Assembly: GCF_024733845.1 (NCBI RefSeq)
Contig: NZ_JANRHG010000001.1
Coordinates: 124,001 to 188,000, forward strand
Direction: 5' to 3'
Length of the DNA: 64,000 nucleotides
Origin: Neomoorella sulfitireducens
GTDB lineage: Bacteria; Bacillota; DSM-521; Neomoorellales; Neomoorellaceae
Shown here: one piece after another, positions 17,482 to 25,778 of the stretch
Position numbering within the stretch: position 1 is the first letter of the stretch
How the letters are laid out: every line of letters starts with the position of its first letter
Position numbers and translations under genes: made by a program
The notes under the pieces: generated by a model
Told to the model about the DNA's origin: nothing
Database searches by the model: none
The model's input: the letters and a program-made list of their open reading frames with translations, nothing else

Positions 17482-18249
17482 CTACCCGTACGCTTCCAGC
17501 ATCGGTCCGTTCATGTTAATTACTTTTCTAGGTTCTAAAGGACGAAACATACCAACTTTGCTGGTCTGCAGCCCCAAGGCATATAATCCTTCCGCCATTT
17601 TTACAGCGCTGGCAACACCGTCTACCACGGGGACACCCAGAGATTGCCTTAACCGTTGAGAAAAACCGGCCATACCGGCACAACCAAGGCAAATAACTTC
17701 AGCGCCGTCCTCAGCGATGGCCTTGCGGCTTTCCCTTTCAAGAACATCCTCTACTTCCGCGGCTCCCAGCCGCTCCAGATCCAAAACGGCAAGCCCGGAA
17801 CTCCTGACTGAGGCACAACGTGCTTCCAGGCCAAACACCCGCACCGCTTCTTCTAACATTGGTTGCCAACGGGGTGAAGTAGTTACAATACTAAAGCGAT
17901 GGCCAAGTAAACATGCCGTAAGCAGTGAAGCTTCACAAATACCGATAACCGGTTTCGCAGTTAGTTCACGGGCGGCATTGATCGCTGGATGATTGCTATA
18001 GCAGGCAATGATAAAAGCGTCATATATCTCACGAGCCCCCATAATAATCTCAAGCACTCCAGGGGTGCTCACCATCTCGTCGACATGTCCTTCAATTGAT
18101 ACAGGACCAGTAGAGTTGGTGACTGCTTTGATCTCTGTCGTGGAAGACTTGCAAAGCAGGGCACTTTCTTCAATGGTCCTTGTCATCTGAGCATTGGTAT
18201 TGGGGTTGATGAGCATTAATTTCACAATCGCCATTCCCTTTCCAGCCAT
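17482..18249 (-). CDS. hydantoin/allantoin racemase (Asp/Glu racemase superfamily)
   Basis: This 255-residue protein matches hydantoin racemase (HyuE/HpxA type). It starts with LMLINPNTNAQMT and carries the two catalytic cysteines in IIACYSNH (Cys83) and CLGCAGM (Cys190), both present. It would interconvert the R and S forms of a 5-substituted hydantoin, and allantoin fits the allantoinase, AllA and AllE genes nearby. The stop codon of the nitrilase-family gene directly abuts its first ATG at 18249; internal ATG codons at 18234 and 18216 are also possible starts. Confidence 0.87.
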   Translation of the reverse strand: MAGKGMAIVKLMLINPNTNAQMTRTIEESALLCKSSTTEIKAVTNSTGPVSIEGHVDEMVSTPGVLEIIMGAREIYDAFIIACYSNHPAINAARELTAKPVIGICEASLLTACLLGHRFSIVTTSPRWQPMLEEAVRVFGLEARCASVRSSGLAVLDLERLGAAEVEDVLERESRKAIAEDGAEVICLGCAGMAGFSQRLRQSLGVPVVDGVASAVKMAEGLYALGLQTSKVGMFRPLEPRKVINMNGPMLEAYG

Positions 18250-19077
18250 CTATAGAGATGCTAAGGGGCCGTAAAGTTCAGGCCGCCTGTCAATCATGTA
18301 AAGACATTCGCGCCGGGCTTCCTTTATTTCATCCAGATCGATAGTAGCTATTAAGATGTCTTCCTTATCCATCGGCGCCTGGGCAACATAATGGCCCCGG
18401 GGTGCCAGGACTTTGCTTTTACCGATTAAGTGCAGGTTATCTTCATAACCTACCCGGTTGCAACCGGCCACAAAGAAAAGATTATCAGTTGCCCGGGCGA
18501 TACAATTGTTTTCCCAAATATCCGCGTCCTCAATGCGCCAAGCGGAAATTACCAGCATGAGTTCAGCGCCTTTAAGAGCATATAGCCGTCCCACCTCTGG
18601 GAAACCTACATCATAGCAAATGCCCGGTGCAAAAAGACCATACTCAGTTTGGTAGATAGGGAAATTATTACCTTTAGCAAAATATATCCTTTCGCCACCC
18701 CAAAGGTGGGTTTTGGCATAAGAATCAATAACCTTACCTTCAGGGCTGATGAAAGCTGCCGAGTTATATACCACACCTGGTACACCGCGTTCCTCGACAA
18801 ATCCCACCATAACGTAGACACCATTCTCTTTAGCTGCTGCGGCAAAGGCCGTAATAGAAGGGCCATTAATATTTTCCGCCAGCTGGATAAACCTGGGGCC
18901 AAGAATACTAGTGTTATACCCGGTAGTAAAGAGCTCTGGTAAAATTACTACTTGAGCCCCTTTAGCTGCAGCTGCCGCAATGAGTTTTACCCCTTTCTCG
19001 ACGTTGGCTTTAACATTACCGATCTCGGTATCGGCCTGAATTAGCCCCAGGGTAACTTTCCTTGGCATATATTTCAC
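18250..19077 (-). CDS. nitrilase-family amidohydrolase (candidate N-carbamoylase)
   Basis: This 275-residue carbon-nitrogen hydrolase has the complete Glu-Lys-Cys triad: Glu48 in LPELFTTGYN, Lys122 in AKTHLWGGER and Cys154 in PGICYDVGFPE. The superfamily includes N-carbamoyl-D-amino acid hydrolase, beta-ureidopropionase and omega-amidase. Together with the racemase and the hydantoinase/allantoinase in the same run it recreates a hydantoinase, racemase and carbamoylase trio, so a carbamoyl (ureido) substrate is likely. No AllC-type allantoate amidohydrolase is seen in the window, and this enzyme might cover that step; this is inference. Start is GTG at 19077 or ATG at 19068. Confidence 0.85.
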   Translation of the reverse strand: MKYMPRKVTLGLIQADTEIGNVKANVEKGVKLIAAAAAKGAQVVILPELFTTGYNTSILGPRFIQLAENINGPSITAFAAAAKENGVYVMVGFVEERGVPGVVYNSAAFISPEGKVIDSYAKTHLWGGERIYFAKGNNFPIYQTEYGLFAPGICYDVGFPEVGRLYALKGAELMLVISAWRIEDADIWENNCIARATDNLFFVAGCNRVGYEDNLHLIGKSKVLAPRGHYVAQAPMDKEDILIATIDLDEIKEARRECLYMIDRRPELYGPLASL

Positions 19078-19117
19078 CCACTTACCTTTTATCTTGCGGA
19101 TTATCTCACTTTAGAAC

Positions 19118-20791
19118 CTAAATAGTTCCCCCTGAAAAAGTAAACTTTTTGCATCACTTAAGGGGAAATGATATTTCTGGACTGTAGACCGGGTTAATCT
19201 CCAACTGCTTTACCCATCTTGTTATACCATTGTGCCAACTTGTGGAGATTATGGCCAAGATTCCATAACCGACCCAAGTGGTGGTACCCTCATATCCCCT
19301 GAAAAGGCTACGGCGTAATCCATATTTGCGCTTCAGAAGACTAATAGTAGCCTCCCCTCCAGCGCGCCAGCGTTGGAGACGTTTGAACCAGCTCTGCGAT
19401 TGATATGCTTTACGAGCTTTGCTGATTTTACCTTTCCGGGGCAAGCTGACCTGCTTTACCCCAAGTTGATGGCAACCTTTTTCGTTCCCTGAACCCCCAA
19501 AACCTCTATCGGCAGCAAGGGCACGGGGTGGATGGTTGGAAGTCTTAATATGCTCCTCCACTGCGCCAAGGAGTAAGGTGTCATCCGCGGGGTTCCCCCG
19601 CAACACCTTATAGCCGGCGATGATCTTGTGTTCCGCTTCCTGTAACAGCACCTTGTAGCCGAACTCTACCGGGACATTGGCCTTACCCTTTATGATGGGC
19701 CGGGCGTCAGGGTCAAAGATACTTACCACCCGGTCGGGAAGATGCAAATTCCCCTCCTGGACGGCTGCCGTTTGGGTTACAATCTTTTCCGTGCGGCTGA
19801 TAGTTTCTTCTAACATCTGGACCAGGGCAAGGGTTTTCCCTTTAACTTGATCCCCTTGTTGCTGGAGGGTATCCTTGGCCTCCCTGACAATACTGGCAGC
19901 TTCGGTAATAACCTTCCGGGTGGTTTTAAGAATGGCGCCTGTAATTTCCCGGACTTCTTGATAGACTTCGTTACTGCGGCGTTTCAATACTTTATTGATC
20001 TCATAGATGCGTTTTTTAATAGAGCGTTGCCGGTTATGAAATGCATCTGCTATGGCTAGACCTGTTTCCTTGATCTTTTTCACGGTACGGGTGATAACCC
20101 GTACTCCATCGGCTAGAAGGCTGGCATCCGTAGGATGATGAATGTTGGCTTCGACTACAATGGTATCTACCTGGAGCTTCTTTCCCCGGATAATCTTTTT
20201 CTCCCGGGTTTCCTGAAGGAGGGCTTTATTGATTTCTTCTACCACTCCGGGGCCACAGCGTTTGGTGAGTTTAATCAAAGTTGTAGCATGGGGTGCCTTT
20301 TGGGTTAAGGGGATACGGCAGAAACGCCGCCACTTAATACTGTCATTTACCTCCTGGACTAAAACTTCATAGCCCAGGCCATAGCGGTGCTTCAGGTACA
20401 TCAGGCGCAGGTAGGTTTACATAGGGATAGTTGGCCTGCCAAGGCGCGCCTCAAACCGGCTGATGAATGGAGCCATAAACCTATCGTCATCCAGGAGTTC
20501 ATCCACCTTGGCCAGTTCTGGGTTTAGTTCTATCACCTCAGCTGGCAACAGGGCATCCCACAGGGTGAGTTGCGGATCTTTTAGCCTTAACATGTGCTCA
20601 CCCCGCAGGAAATGGAGGCGATGTGGCGAATAATTATCATGGGAGTTCCTCCTTCTGGGTTTTCTTGTTTTCTCGTACTTACAAGATTCGATCCAGAGGA
20701 TGGTAACTCCTTCTGTTTTGTTAAAAAACTATTCGGTTTCCTGAGACGCTAAAACTTTTATCCCTGGACTTTTTCAGGGGGAACTAAATAG
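19118..20791. mobile_element. ISNCY-like insertion sequence with 16-bp terminal repeats and 8-bp target duplication
   Basis: The element spans 19126-20783 (1658 bp). Its ends are perfect inverted repeats, TTCCCCCTGAAAAAGT at the left and ACTTTTTCAGGGGGAA at the right. An 8-bp direct repeat CTAAATAG flanks it (19118-19125 and 20784-20791). The right-hand copy contains the stop codon of the ECF ATPase gene. It carries one transposase gene broken by a nonsense codon. Before insertion the ECF transporter genes and the nitrilase gene would have been only about 45 bases apart, so the element splits an operon. Confidence 0.88.
19154..20593 (-). pseudogene. ISNCY-family transposase, nonsense-mutated
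   Basis: The full reading frame would begin with ATG at 20593 (MLRLKDPQLTLWDALLP) and run 480 codons to 19154. A TAA at 20417-20419 interrupts it after RLGRPTIPM. A downstream ATG at 20401 could only give a 415-residue protein lacking the N-terminal domain. The downstream part has VDTIVVEANIHHPTDASLLADGVR, a conserved stretch around the first catalytic Asp of this transposase group, and GNEKGCHQLGVKQVSLPRKGK. No other frame damage is obvious, so the stop is probably recent. Confidence 0.82.
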
Positions 20792-21614
20792 CCTTTTTAT
20801 AATTAAATTTACCGGCATGTTTCTTTTCGATCTCAGCAAAAGCTTCGTCGATAGTTAAAAAGGGTTTTTCAAATCCCAATTTCTTTCCTATTAAAGTAAT
20901 CTGTGGCGGGTTAAGGTGGGTTTCCCGGAGTACGTCAAAATTAGACATAACTGTTGCCGTTGGACCGTCAATGATAATGCGGCCCTGGGTCATGACAATA
21001 ACCCGGTGACAATATTCAGCCACTATATCCATATCATGGGTGACCATAATAATCGTGCGACCGGTTAAATGAATTTGTCTAACTATCTCCATAATTTGTC
21101 TTGCCTGGTTGTAATCCTGACCGGTTGTGGGTTCATCAATTACCAGGATCTCCGGTTTGGTGGCTAAGACAGATGCCAAGGCTAAACGCTGGCGCTGCCC
21201 TTTACTCAGGGAATAAGGATGGCGATCCTTAAAAGATAAAAGATCGACAGCTTCCAGGGAAGAGGTGATGGCCTCTTCCAATTCTTGGCCTTTCAGGCCA
21301 ATATTTTTAGGGCCAAAGGCCACCTCTTCCCAGACCGAATCGCAAAAAATTTGATGATCGGGGTTTTGAAAGACGTGGCCAACTTTACGAGCCAATACGG
21401 CTATTTTTGTCCTGGCAGCGTCCATACCATCAACCAGGACTTGTCCTGAAGTAGCCCGTAGTAATCCGTTAAAATGCTTGCATAATGTTGTTTTACCAGC
21501 GCCATTTTGGCCGATAATAGCTAAAAACTCGCCTTTCTCGATGGTTAGGGAAACCCCTTTAAGAGCTTCTACCCCACCCGGATAAACATGGCGTAAGTCC
21601 TTGACTTCAATCAT
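20784..21614 (-). CDS. ECF transporter energy-coupling ATPase
   Basis: This 276-residue ABC ATPase has Walker A GQNGAGKTT, Q-loop FQNPDHQIF, signature SLSKGQRQRLALA, Walker B ILVIDEPTTG and the switch histidine in IIMVTHD. The Q-loop form NPDxQIF is typical of energy-coupling factor (EcfA/CbiO) ATPases. It pairs with the ATPase encoded two bases upstream and with the EcfT protein. Its TAG stop lies in the 8-bp target duplication of the insertion sequence, so transposition left the protein intact. Confidence 0.93.
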   Translation of the reverse strand: MIEVKDLRHVYPGGVEALKGVSLTIEKGEFLAIIGQNGAGKTTLCKHFNGLLRATSGQVLVDGMDAARTKIAVLARKVGHVFQNPDHQIFCDSVWEEVAFGPKNIGLKGQELEEAITSSLEAVDLLSFKDRHPYSLSKGQRQRLALASVLATKPEILVIDEPTTGQDYNQARQIMEIVRQIHLTGRTIIMVTHDMDIVAEYCHRVIVMTQGRIIIDGPTATVMSNFDVLRETHLNPPQITLIGKKLGFEKPFLTIDEAFAEIEKKHAGKFNYKKAI

Positions 21615-21616
21615 CC

Positions 21617-22504
21617 TTAATCATTCCCTTCGGCTAAAGAAGCTTCCCACTTCTGGTAACTGGTTATAAATTCCTCTACCGAAATGGGTACAGGATCCAT
21701 TTTTGCTCCAAACCTTTGAAATAACTTATAAGATAAGGCCGTTACGCTCGGGATAAAGAAGTCTATCTTCTCGCCTTTAAGGTATTGATCCCGGTATTCA
21801 GCAAAAAATTGATGGGGTTCCCGATCGCTTAAAATTTGTCCATCACGCATATAAATAATCCTGTCGGCAATGGGGGCTATTAACTCTACCTTTTGATCAA
21901 CCAGAATGATTGTTACACCTTGTTGATTAAGCTTATTGAGTACTGCATAAACTTCTTCGCTGCCCATGGGGTCCAATTCAGAGGTGGGTTCATCTAAAAC
22001 AAGAATTTCGGGTCCCATGGCTAACGAACAAGCAATGGCTACCCGCTGTTTTTGCCCCCCGGAAAGGGCACTGGGGGAACGATCTTTATAATTTTGCATA
22101 CCTACTACCTCAAGAGCCCAGTCGACTCGTTTGATAATCTCTTCTGGGGGAAATTTAAAGTTTTCAAGGCCAAAAGCAACGTCGCTAAAAACCGATAAGC
22201 TAAAAAGTTGAGCCTCCGGATCCTGTAATACTACTCCCACCTGCTTACAGAGATCGGCAATATGGGCTTTCTTGCTAGAAACACCCTTAACAAAAACTTC
22301 ACCTGACATGTCACCGTTTACCAGGTGCGGTATCGCACCACAAAGGGCTAGGGAGAGAGTTGTTTTGCCGGCACCGGAAGGACCAGTGATGCAAATAAAT
22401 TCCCCTTTTTTTATCGTAAGGTTAATCCCCTTTAGCACCGGTTCAGTTGTCATTGGATATACAAACTGTAGATCTTTAGTTTCAATAACAATTTCTTGCG
22501 TCAA
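21617..22504 (-). CDS. ECF transporter energy-coupling ATPase
   Basis: This is the 295-residue partner ABC ATPase: Walker A GPSGAGKTT, Q-loop LQDPEAQLF, signature ALSGGQKQRVAIA, Walker B ILVLDEPTSELDP. It has a longer C-terminal tail than its neighbour. Two non-identical ATPases per complex is the usual ECF arrangement. It is about 30 bases downstream of ecfT and 2 bases upstream of the second ATPase, so all are co-expressed. Confidence 0.93.
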   Translation of the reverse strand: MTQEIVIETKDLQFVYPMTTEPVLKGINLTIKKGEFICITGPSGAGKTTLSLALCGAIPHLVNGDMSGEVFVKGVSSKKAHIADLCKQVGVVLQDPEAQLFSLSVFSDVAFGLENFKFPPEEIIKRVDWALEVVGMQNYKDRSPSALSGGQKQRVAIACSLAMGPEILVLDEPTSELDPMGSEEVYAVLNKLNQQGVTIILVDQKVELIAPIADRIIYMRDGQILSDREPHQFFAEYRDQYLKGEKIDFFIPSVTALSYKLFQRFGAKMDPVPISVEEFITSYQKWEASLAEGND

Positions 22505-22535
22505 ACATTACACCTCCCGCGCGTTTAACAGCAAT

Positions 22536-23318
22536 TTAGATGCGCCCGGTTACTCGAGCGATTATCATAACAATAGTCAATCCGACACTGAAAAAACATA
22601 CAATATAGTCGGCAGGTCTAAATTCAACTTTACGTAAAAAAGTCCGTCCATATTTAGAAGCCGTGCTTAAGCCCCGCATTTCTAAGGCAATGGCTATATC
22701 CCCAGATTTACGGAAAGCACTCATTGTCAGGGGTAACAAAAGGGAAGGTAGGGCTATAACTTTAGACACAATACCATATTTATTTATATCAAGGCCCCGT
22801 GAAGCCTGGGCTTCATTGATTTTAGCAAACTCCTCAAAAAAGAGCGGTAAAAACCTGAGAGCAAAACCCAGCATATAAGCGTAACGGAAGGGCATGCCCC
22901 ATTTTACAACTGCCGCCGTAATATCAGTGGGATGGGTTGTCATCATCAAAAGCGCGAACGACACTGCCAGGGTTAAGGCTCTTAAAGAAATTTGTAGGCC
23001 TTTAAAAAATCCTTGCGACGTTACAGCTAGAGGACCTATATTGAAAAGCAAAGAGCCTCCTGGAAATGAAATAATCTGGATAACAGTGATAAAAATGAAA
23101 AACGGCACTAAAAGTGAAATTAGACCATAGTAGTCAAGAGGGGTGATTTTGCCCACCATACCATAGAGAACCAGTACTAAAAATAATGCTCCCAGGGCCC
23201 ACACATCAGTTAAAACCAGAGAAAGAATTACGGCGCATAAGGTCACAATAATTTTATTGCGGGGATCCAGCCGATGAATGGGGCTTTTCATCAGGCTGTA
23301 TTCATATAGCATTTTCAT
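22536..23318 (-). CDS. ecfT: ECF transporter transmembrane protein EcfT
   Basis: This 260-residue integral membrane protein has about five or six hydrophobic segments and the EcfT coupling helices, with the arginine-containing motifs seen here as KINEAQASRGLDI and IAIALEMRGLSTA (A-R-G type). The N-terminal SPIHRLDPRNKIIVT is also typical. It links the two ATPases to a substrate-binding S component, which is probably the gene directly upstream. Confidence 0.93.
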   Translation of the reverse strand: MKMLYEYSLMKSPIHRLDPRNKIIVTLCAVILSLVLTDVWALGALFLVLVLYGMVGKITPLDYYGLISLLVPFFIFITVIQIISFPGGSLLFNIGPLAVTSQGFFKGLQISLRALTLAVSFALLMMTTHPTDITAAVVKWGMPFRYAYMLGFALRFLPLFFEEFAKINEAQASRGLDINKYGIVSKVIALPSLLLPLTMSAFRKSGDIAIALEMRGLSTASKYGRTFLRKVEFRPADYIVCFFSVGLTIVMIIARVTGRI

Positions 23319-23336
23319 GGGTTTGCCTCCTAATCA

Positions 23337-23366
23337 GCGGGTGGGAGTAAATTCTCTCCCACCCGC
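23337..23366. repeat. perfect 11-bp stem-loop upstream of ecfT
   Basis: GCGGGTGGGAG and CTCCCACCCGC are separated by 8 bases, in the 61-bp gap between the S-component gene and ecfT, about 20 bases before the ecfT start. No T-run follows in either direction, so it is more likely a processing or stability element than a terminator. Confidence 0.65.
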
Positions 23367-23379
23367 ATTCTTCTAATAG

Positions 23380-23970
23380 TTACGCTGCCAACCTTGACCT
23401 CCTAAGTGCAATGGAAACCTTCCGGGCGATAAAGGCTGGAATAATAGCGCCTACCGCGAAGGTTAAAACAACCATAAAGGCAATCACCTTAGGCGGCATA
23501 TTGAAATAAAGTAATTGGACGGGGAACATGACCATGGAATTCAACAATGTCCCGCCTGCACATATCAAAATCGTTTCCCAAAGGGACAGGTCCTCGGTTT
23601 TTTTACCGATAATATACATTACCGCGCGGGCACCAGTTACCTGAGCAAAGTTGGTAACAAACCATAAGGGGGCCAAGGGACCTGTGGCTGTTGCTACAGC
23701 AACGATGGGGTTGATTTCTTCAGCCAAAATACCACCAACCCAACCGAAGGTCAACACGCCTATTAAACCCATGGTATTAGCAACGATGATTCCGAATACC
23801 GGGAAAGCGCCGGCAAAAGCAATGGTATCAATTCTCTCGGCAACCTGCTCTAAAGCCGCCATTAAAACACCCAGCAACACACCGGTAACAATGGCTCTGG
23901 TACTGACATCCCCTACAAAGGACATTCTCTTTTGCGGAACTTCTTGCGTCTTCAACGTAACTTCTGGCAT
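23380..23970 (-). CDS. putative ECF S component (substrate-binding membrane protein)
   Basis: This 196-residue hydrophobic protein has about five or six membrane segments (e.g. AIVTGVLLGVLMAALEQVA, IIVANTMGLIGVLTFGWVGG, VIAFMVVLTFAVGAIIPAF). It directly precedes ecfT and two ECF ATPases, which is the usual place and size for an S component. I do not recognise a known vitamin-specific S family. Between allantoinase upstream and the racemase/amidohydrolase genes downstream, a cyclic ureide such as allantoin or another hydantoin is the best guess for the ligand. Confidence 0.7.
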   Translation of the reverse strand: MPEVTLKTQEVPQKRMSFVGDVSTRAIVTGVLLGVLMAALEQVAERIDTIAFAGAFPVFGIIVANTMGLIGVLTFGWVGGILAEEINPIVAVATATGPLAPLWFVTNFAQVTGARAVMYIIGKKTEDLSLWETILICAGGTLLNSMVMFPVQLLYFNMPPKVIAFMVVLTFAVGAIIPAFIARKVSIALRRSRLAA

Positions 23971-24144
23971 TTTTAACCCCCCTCTTATTTTTTTATTTTT
24001 TAACGGCTCAGCAAATAACCTACGACCCTCCTTTCATTAGCTGAAGCCGGTTAAAAAATCAATTTTCAAATGACCCAAGTACAATATGTTGTTTCAACAT
24101 AATTCATAATTTATTTTTTCTTGGGTGTCTCTTGGGTCAATTCT

Positions 24145-25512
24145 CTAAATGGATGGTCTTAATGGACTAATAAAGGCACCATATCCCGGTTTGGCCTTTA
24201 ATTGACCCCTGGCATATACTGTTTGGCCCCGGACCAAAGTTTGTTCAATAATTCCTTTGCCGCGCATTCCTGCAAAAGCTGATATCTTGTTTTTATAAAA
24301 AAGTTCATCAGGTGTAATTTCCCAAGAGTAATGAGGATCAACGATAACCAAATCTGCGTCAGCGCCCGGATATAAATTTCCTTTTCTGGGATATAACCCA
24401 AAGGTTATGGCTGGATTATATGAAAATACGGTTGCCAGGCACTCTGGTTTGAGGTTGCGCTTATGAACCATTTCATTAAACATAATTTGAAAGGTTGTCT
24501 GCACTCCACTAATACCTCCCCAGGCTTGCCAAATATTGCTGGCACCTATTTCTTTTTCTTCTAAGGTGCATGGGGAATGATCTGAGGCTATACAACTGAT
24601 AGTACCATTAACAAGATAGCTCCACAAATTCGCAACATCCTGTCTTGAGCGTAAGGGCGGGGCGCATTTTAATAGGGGCCCCTTTTCCTTTAAGCTTTCA
24701 GCGCTAAAAACGAGGTAATGAGGACAGGTTTCAGCAGTGACCGGCAAGCCACTATCCTGGGCCTGCTTAATCCTGGCCGCTACCTCTGGATGGCTGACAT
24801 GGCATATATGGACCCTAGCTCCAGTCTCCTCCATCAGCCTTAGGACGCTTTCAACAGCTAAAAGTTCAGCTGCAGGTGGCCGCGAGGCGAGAAAATCTTC
24901 AACATTACATCTATTTTCCTTTTGCGCTTTTTGTTCTTCATGGGTAAGAATTGAAGCATCCTCGCAGTGAATACCGATTATAATTCCTATTTGCGCTGCT
25001 GACTTTAAGGCCTCCCTGAGCAAACCGATAGTAACCATGGAATATTCGGGCGTGGTAGGACTCAAAAAAGCCTTGAGGGCCACTACGCCTTTTTGGTATA
25101 ACCCTTCCATTTCTTCGATATTATTATCTACCAGCCCCCCCCACAAAGCATAATCAACCACTGACCTATCTTTTAGGTGGGCGATTTTAGCATCAAAGGC
25201 TGCAGCAGTTGTTACCGGAGGGATATTTTGCAGGGGCATGTCAATAACTGTAGTCACCCCGCCAGCAGCAGCACTCTGGCTCCCATGAATAAAATCCTCA
25301 CGCCATTCAAACCCGGGATCATTAAAGTGGATATGACAATCTATCATTCCGGGAAAAACTAATTTTCCCGATGCATCAATTACCTCTCCAGCCTGTAGCT
25401 TTTCAGAGTCCATGGCAACCGCAACAATCTTACCTTCACGAACAGCGATAGTTCCCAAAAATGAACCGGTAGGGTTTACTAGAAGGCCACCCTTAACGAC
25501 TAAATCATACAT
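24145..25512 (-). CDS. allB: allantoinase
   Basis: This 455-residue cyclic amidohydrolase has the metal ligands His60/His62 (DCHIHF), carboxylated Lys147 (VALKAFL), His182, His238 and Asp311 (IASDHSPC). Features that point to allantoinase and away from dihydroorotase or D-hydantoinase include FLASRP, TCPHYLVF, LKCAPPLR, DHSPC and AWGGISGVQ, all matching AllB. It would open the hydantoin ring of allantoin to allantoate. It is the first gene of the run that continues into the ECF transporter, amidohydrolase and racemase. A related hydantoin substrate cannot be excluded. Confidence 0.88.
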   Translation of the reverse strand: MYDLVVKGGLLVNPTGSFLGTIAVREGKIVAVAMDSEKLQAGEVIDASGKLVFPGMIDCHIHFNDPGFEWREDFIHGSQSAAAGGVTTVIDMPLQNIPPVTTAAAFDAKIAHLKDRSVVDYALWGGLVDNNIEEMEGLYQKGVVALKAFLSPTTPEYSMVTIGLLREALKSAAQIGIIIGIHCEDASILTHEEQKAQKENRCNVEDFLASRPPAAELLAVESVLRLMEETGARVHICHVSHPEVAARIKQAQDSGLPVTAETCPHYLVFSAESLKEKGPLLKCAPPLRSRQDVANLWSYLVNGTISCIASDHSPCTLEEKEIGASNIWQAWGGISGVQTTFQIMFNEMVHKRNLKPECLATVFSYNPAITFGLYPRKGNLYPGADADLVIVDPHYSWEITPDELFYKNKISAFAGMRGKGIIEQTLVRGQTVYARGQLKAKPGYGAFISPLRPSI

Positions 25513-25778
25513 AATAATTAAGTTACAAGCTCCTTTCCTTTGCCATAATTTAATCCATATTCAATAATCTTGGCTGTTATACACTCCTCCCGTGAAACCC
25601 CTCAACCTTTGCAGGTCAGCTATTAGCACCTTCCTACTTCGGTTCTCAGCAGAGAGAATTCTACTAGCAACTTCGTTTACCTTTGCCTTCTATTCCAAAT
25701 TGCTGGCTTAGTTTTTATCTCTATTTACTAAATATAACTAAGAAGCATGAGGCTTTCCTGCCCTTAAAGTTTGTAGTT
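25513..25778 (-). other. leader region of allantoinase with possible RNA structure
   Basis: This 266-base gap precedes allB and holds no gene. Read on the minus strand it contains a GAGAA/TTCTC hairpin (25643-25658) and ACCT-GCAA-AGGT (25605-25616), a GNRA tetraloop hairpin, followed by GGGAGG about 90 bases before the start. I could not match it to a riboswitch class I know. Confidence 0.35.
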
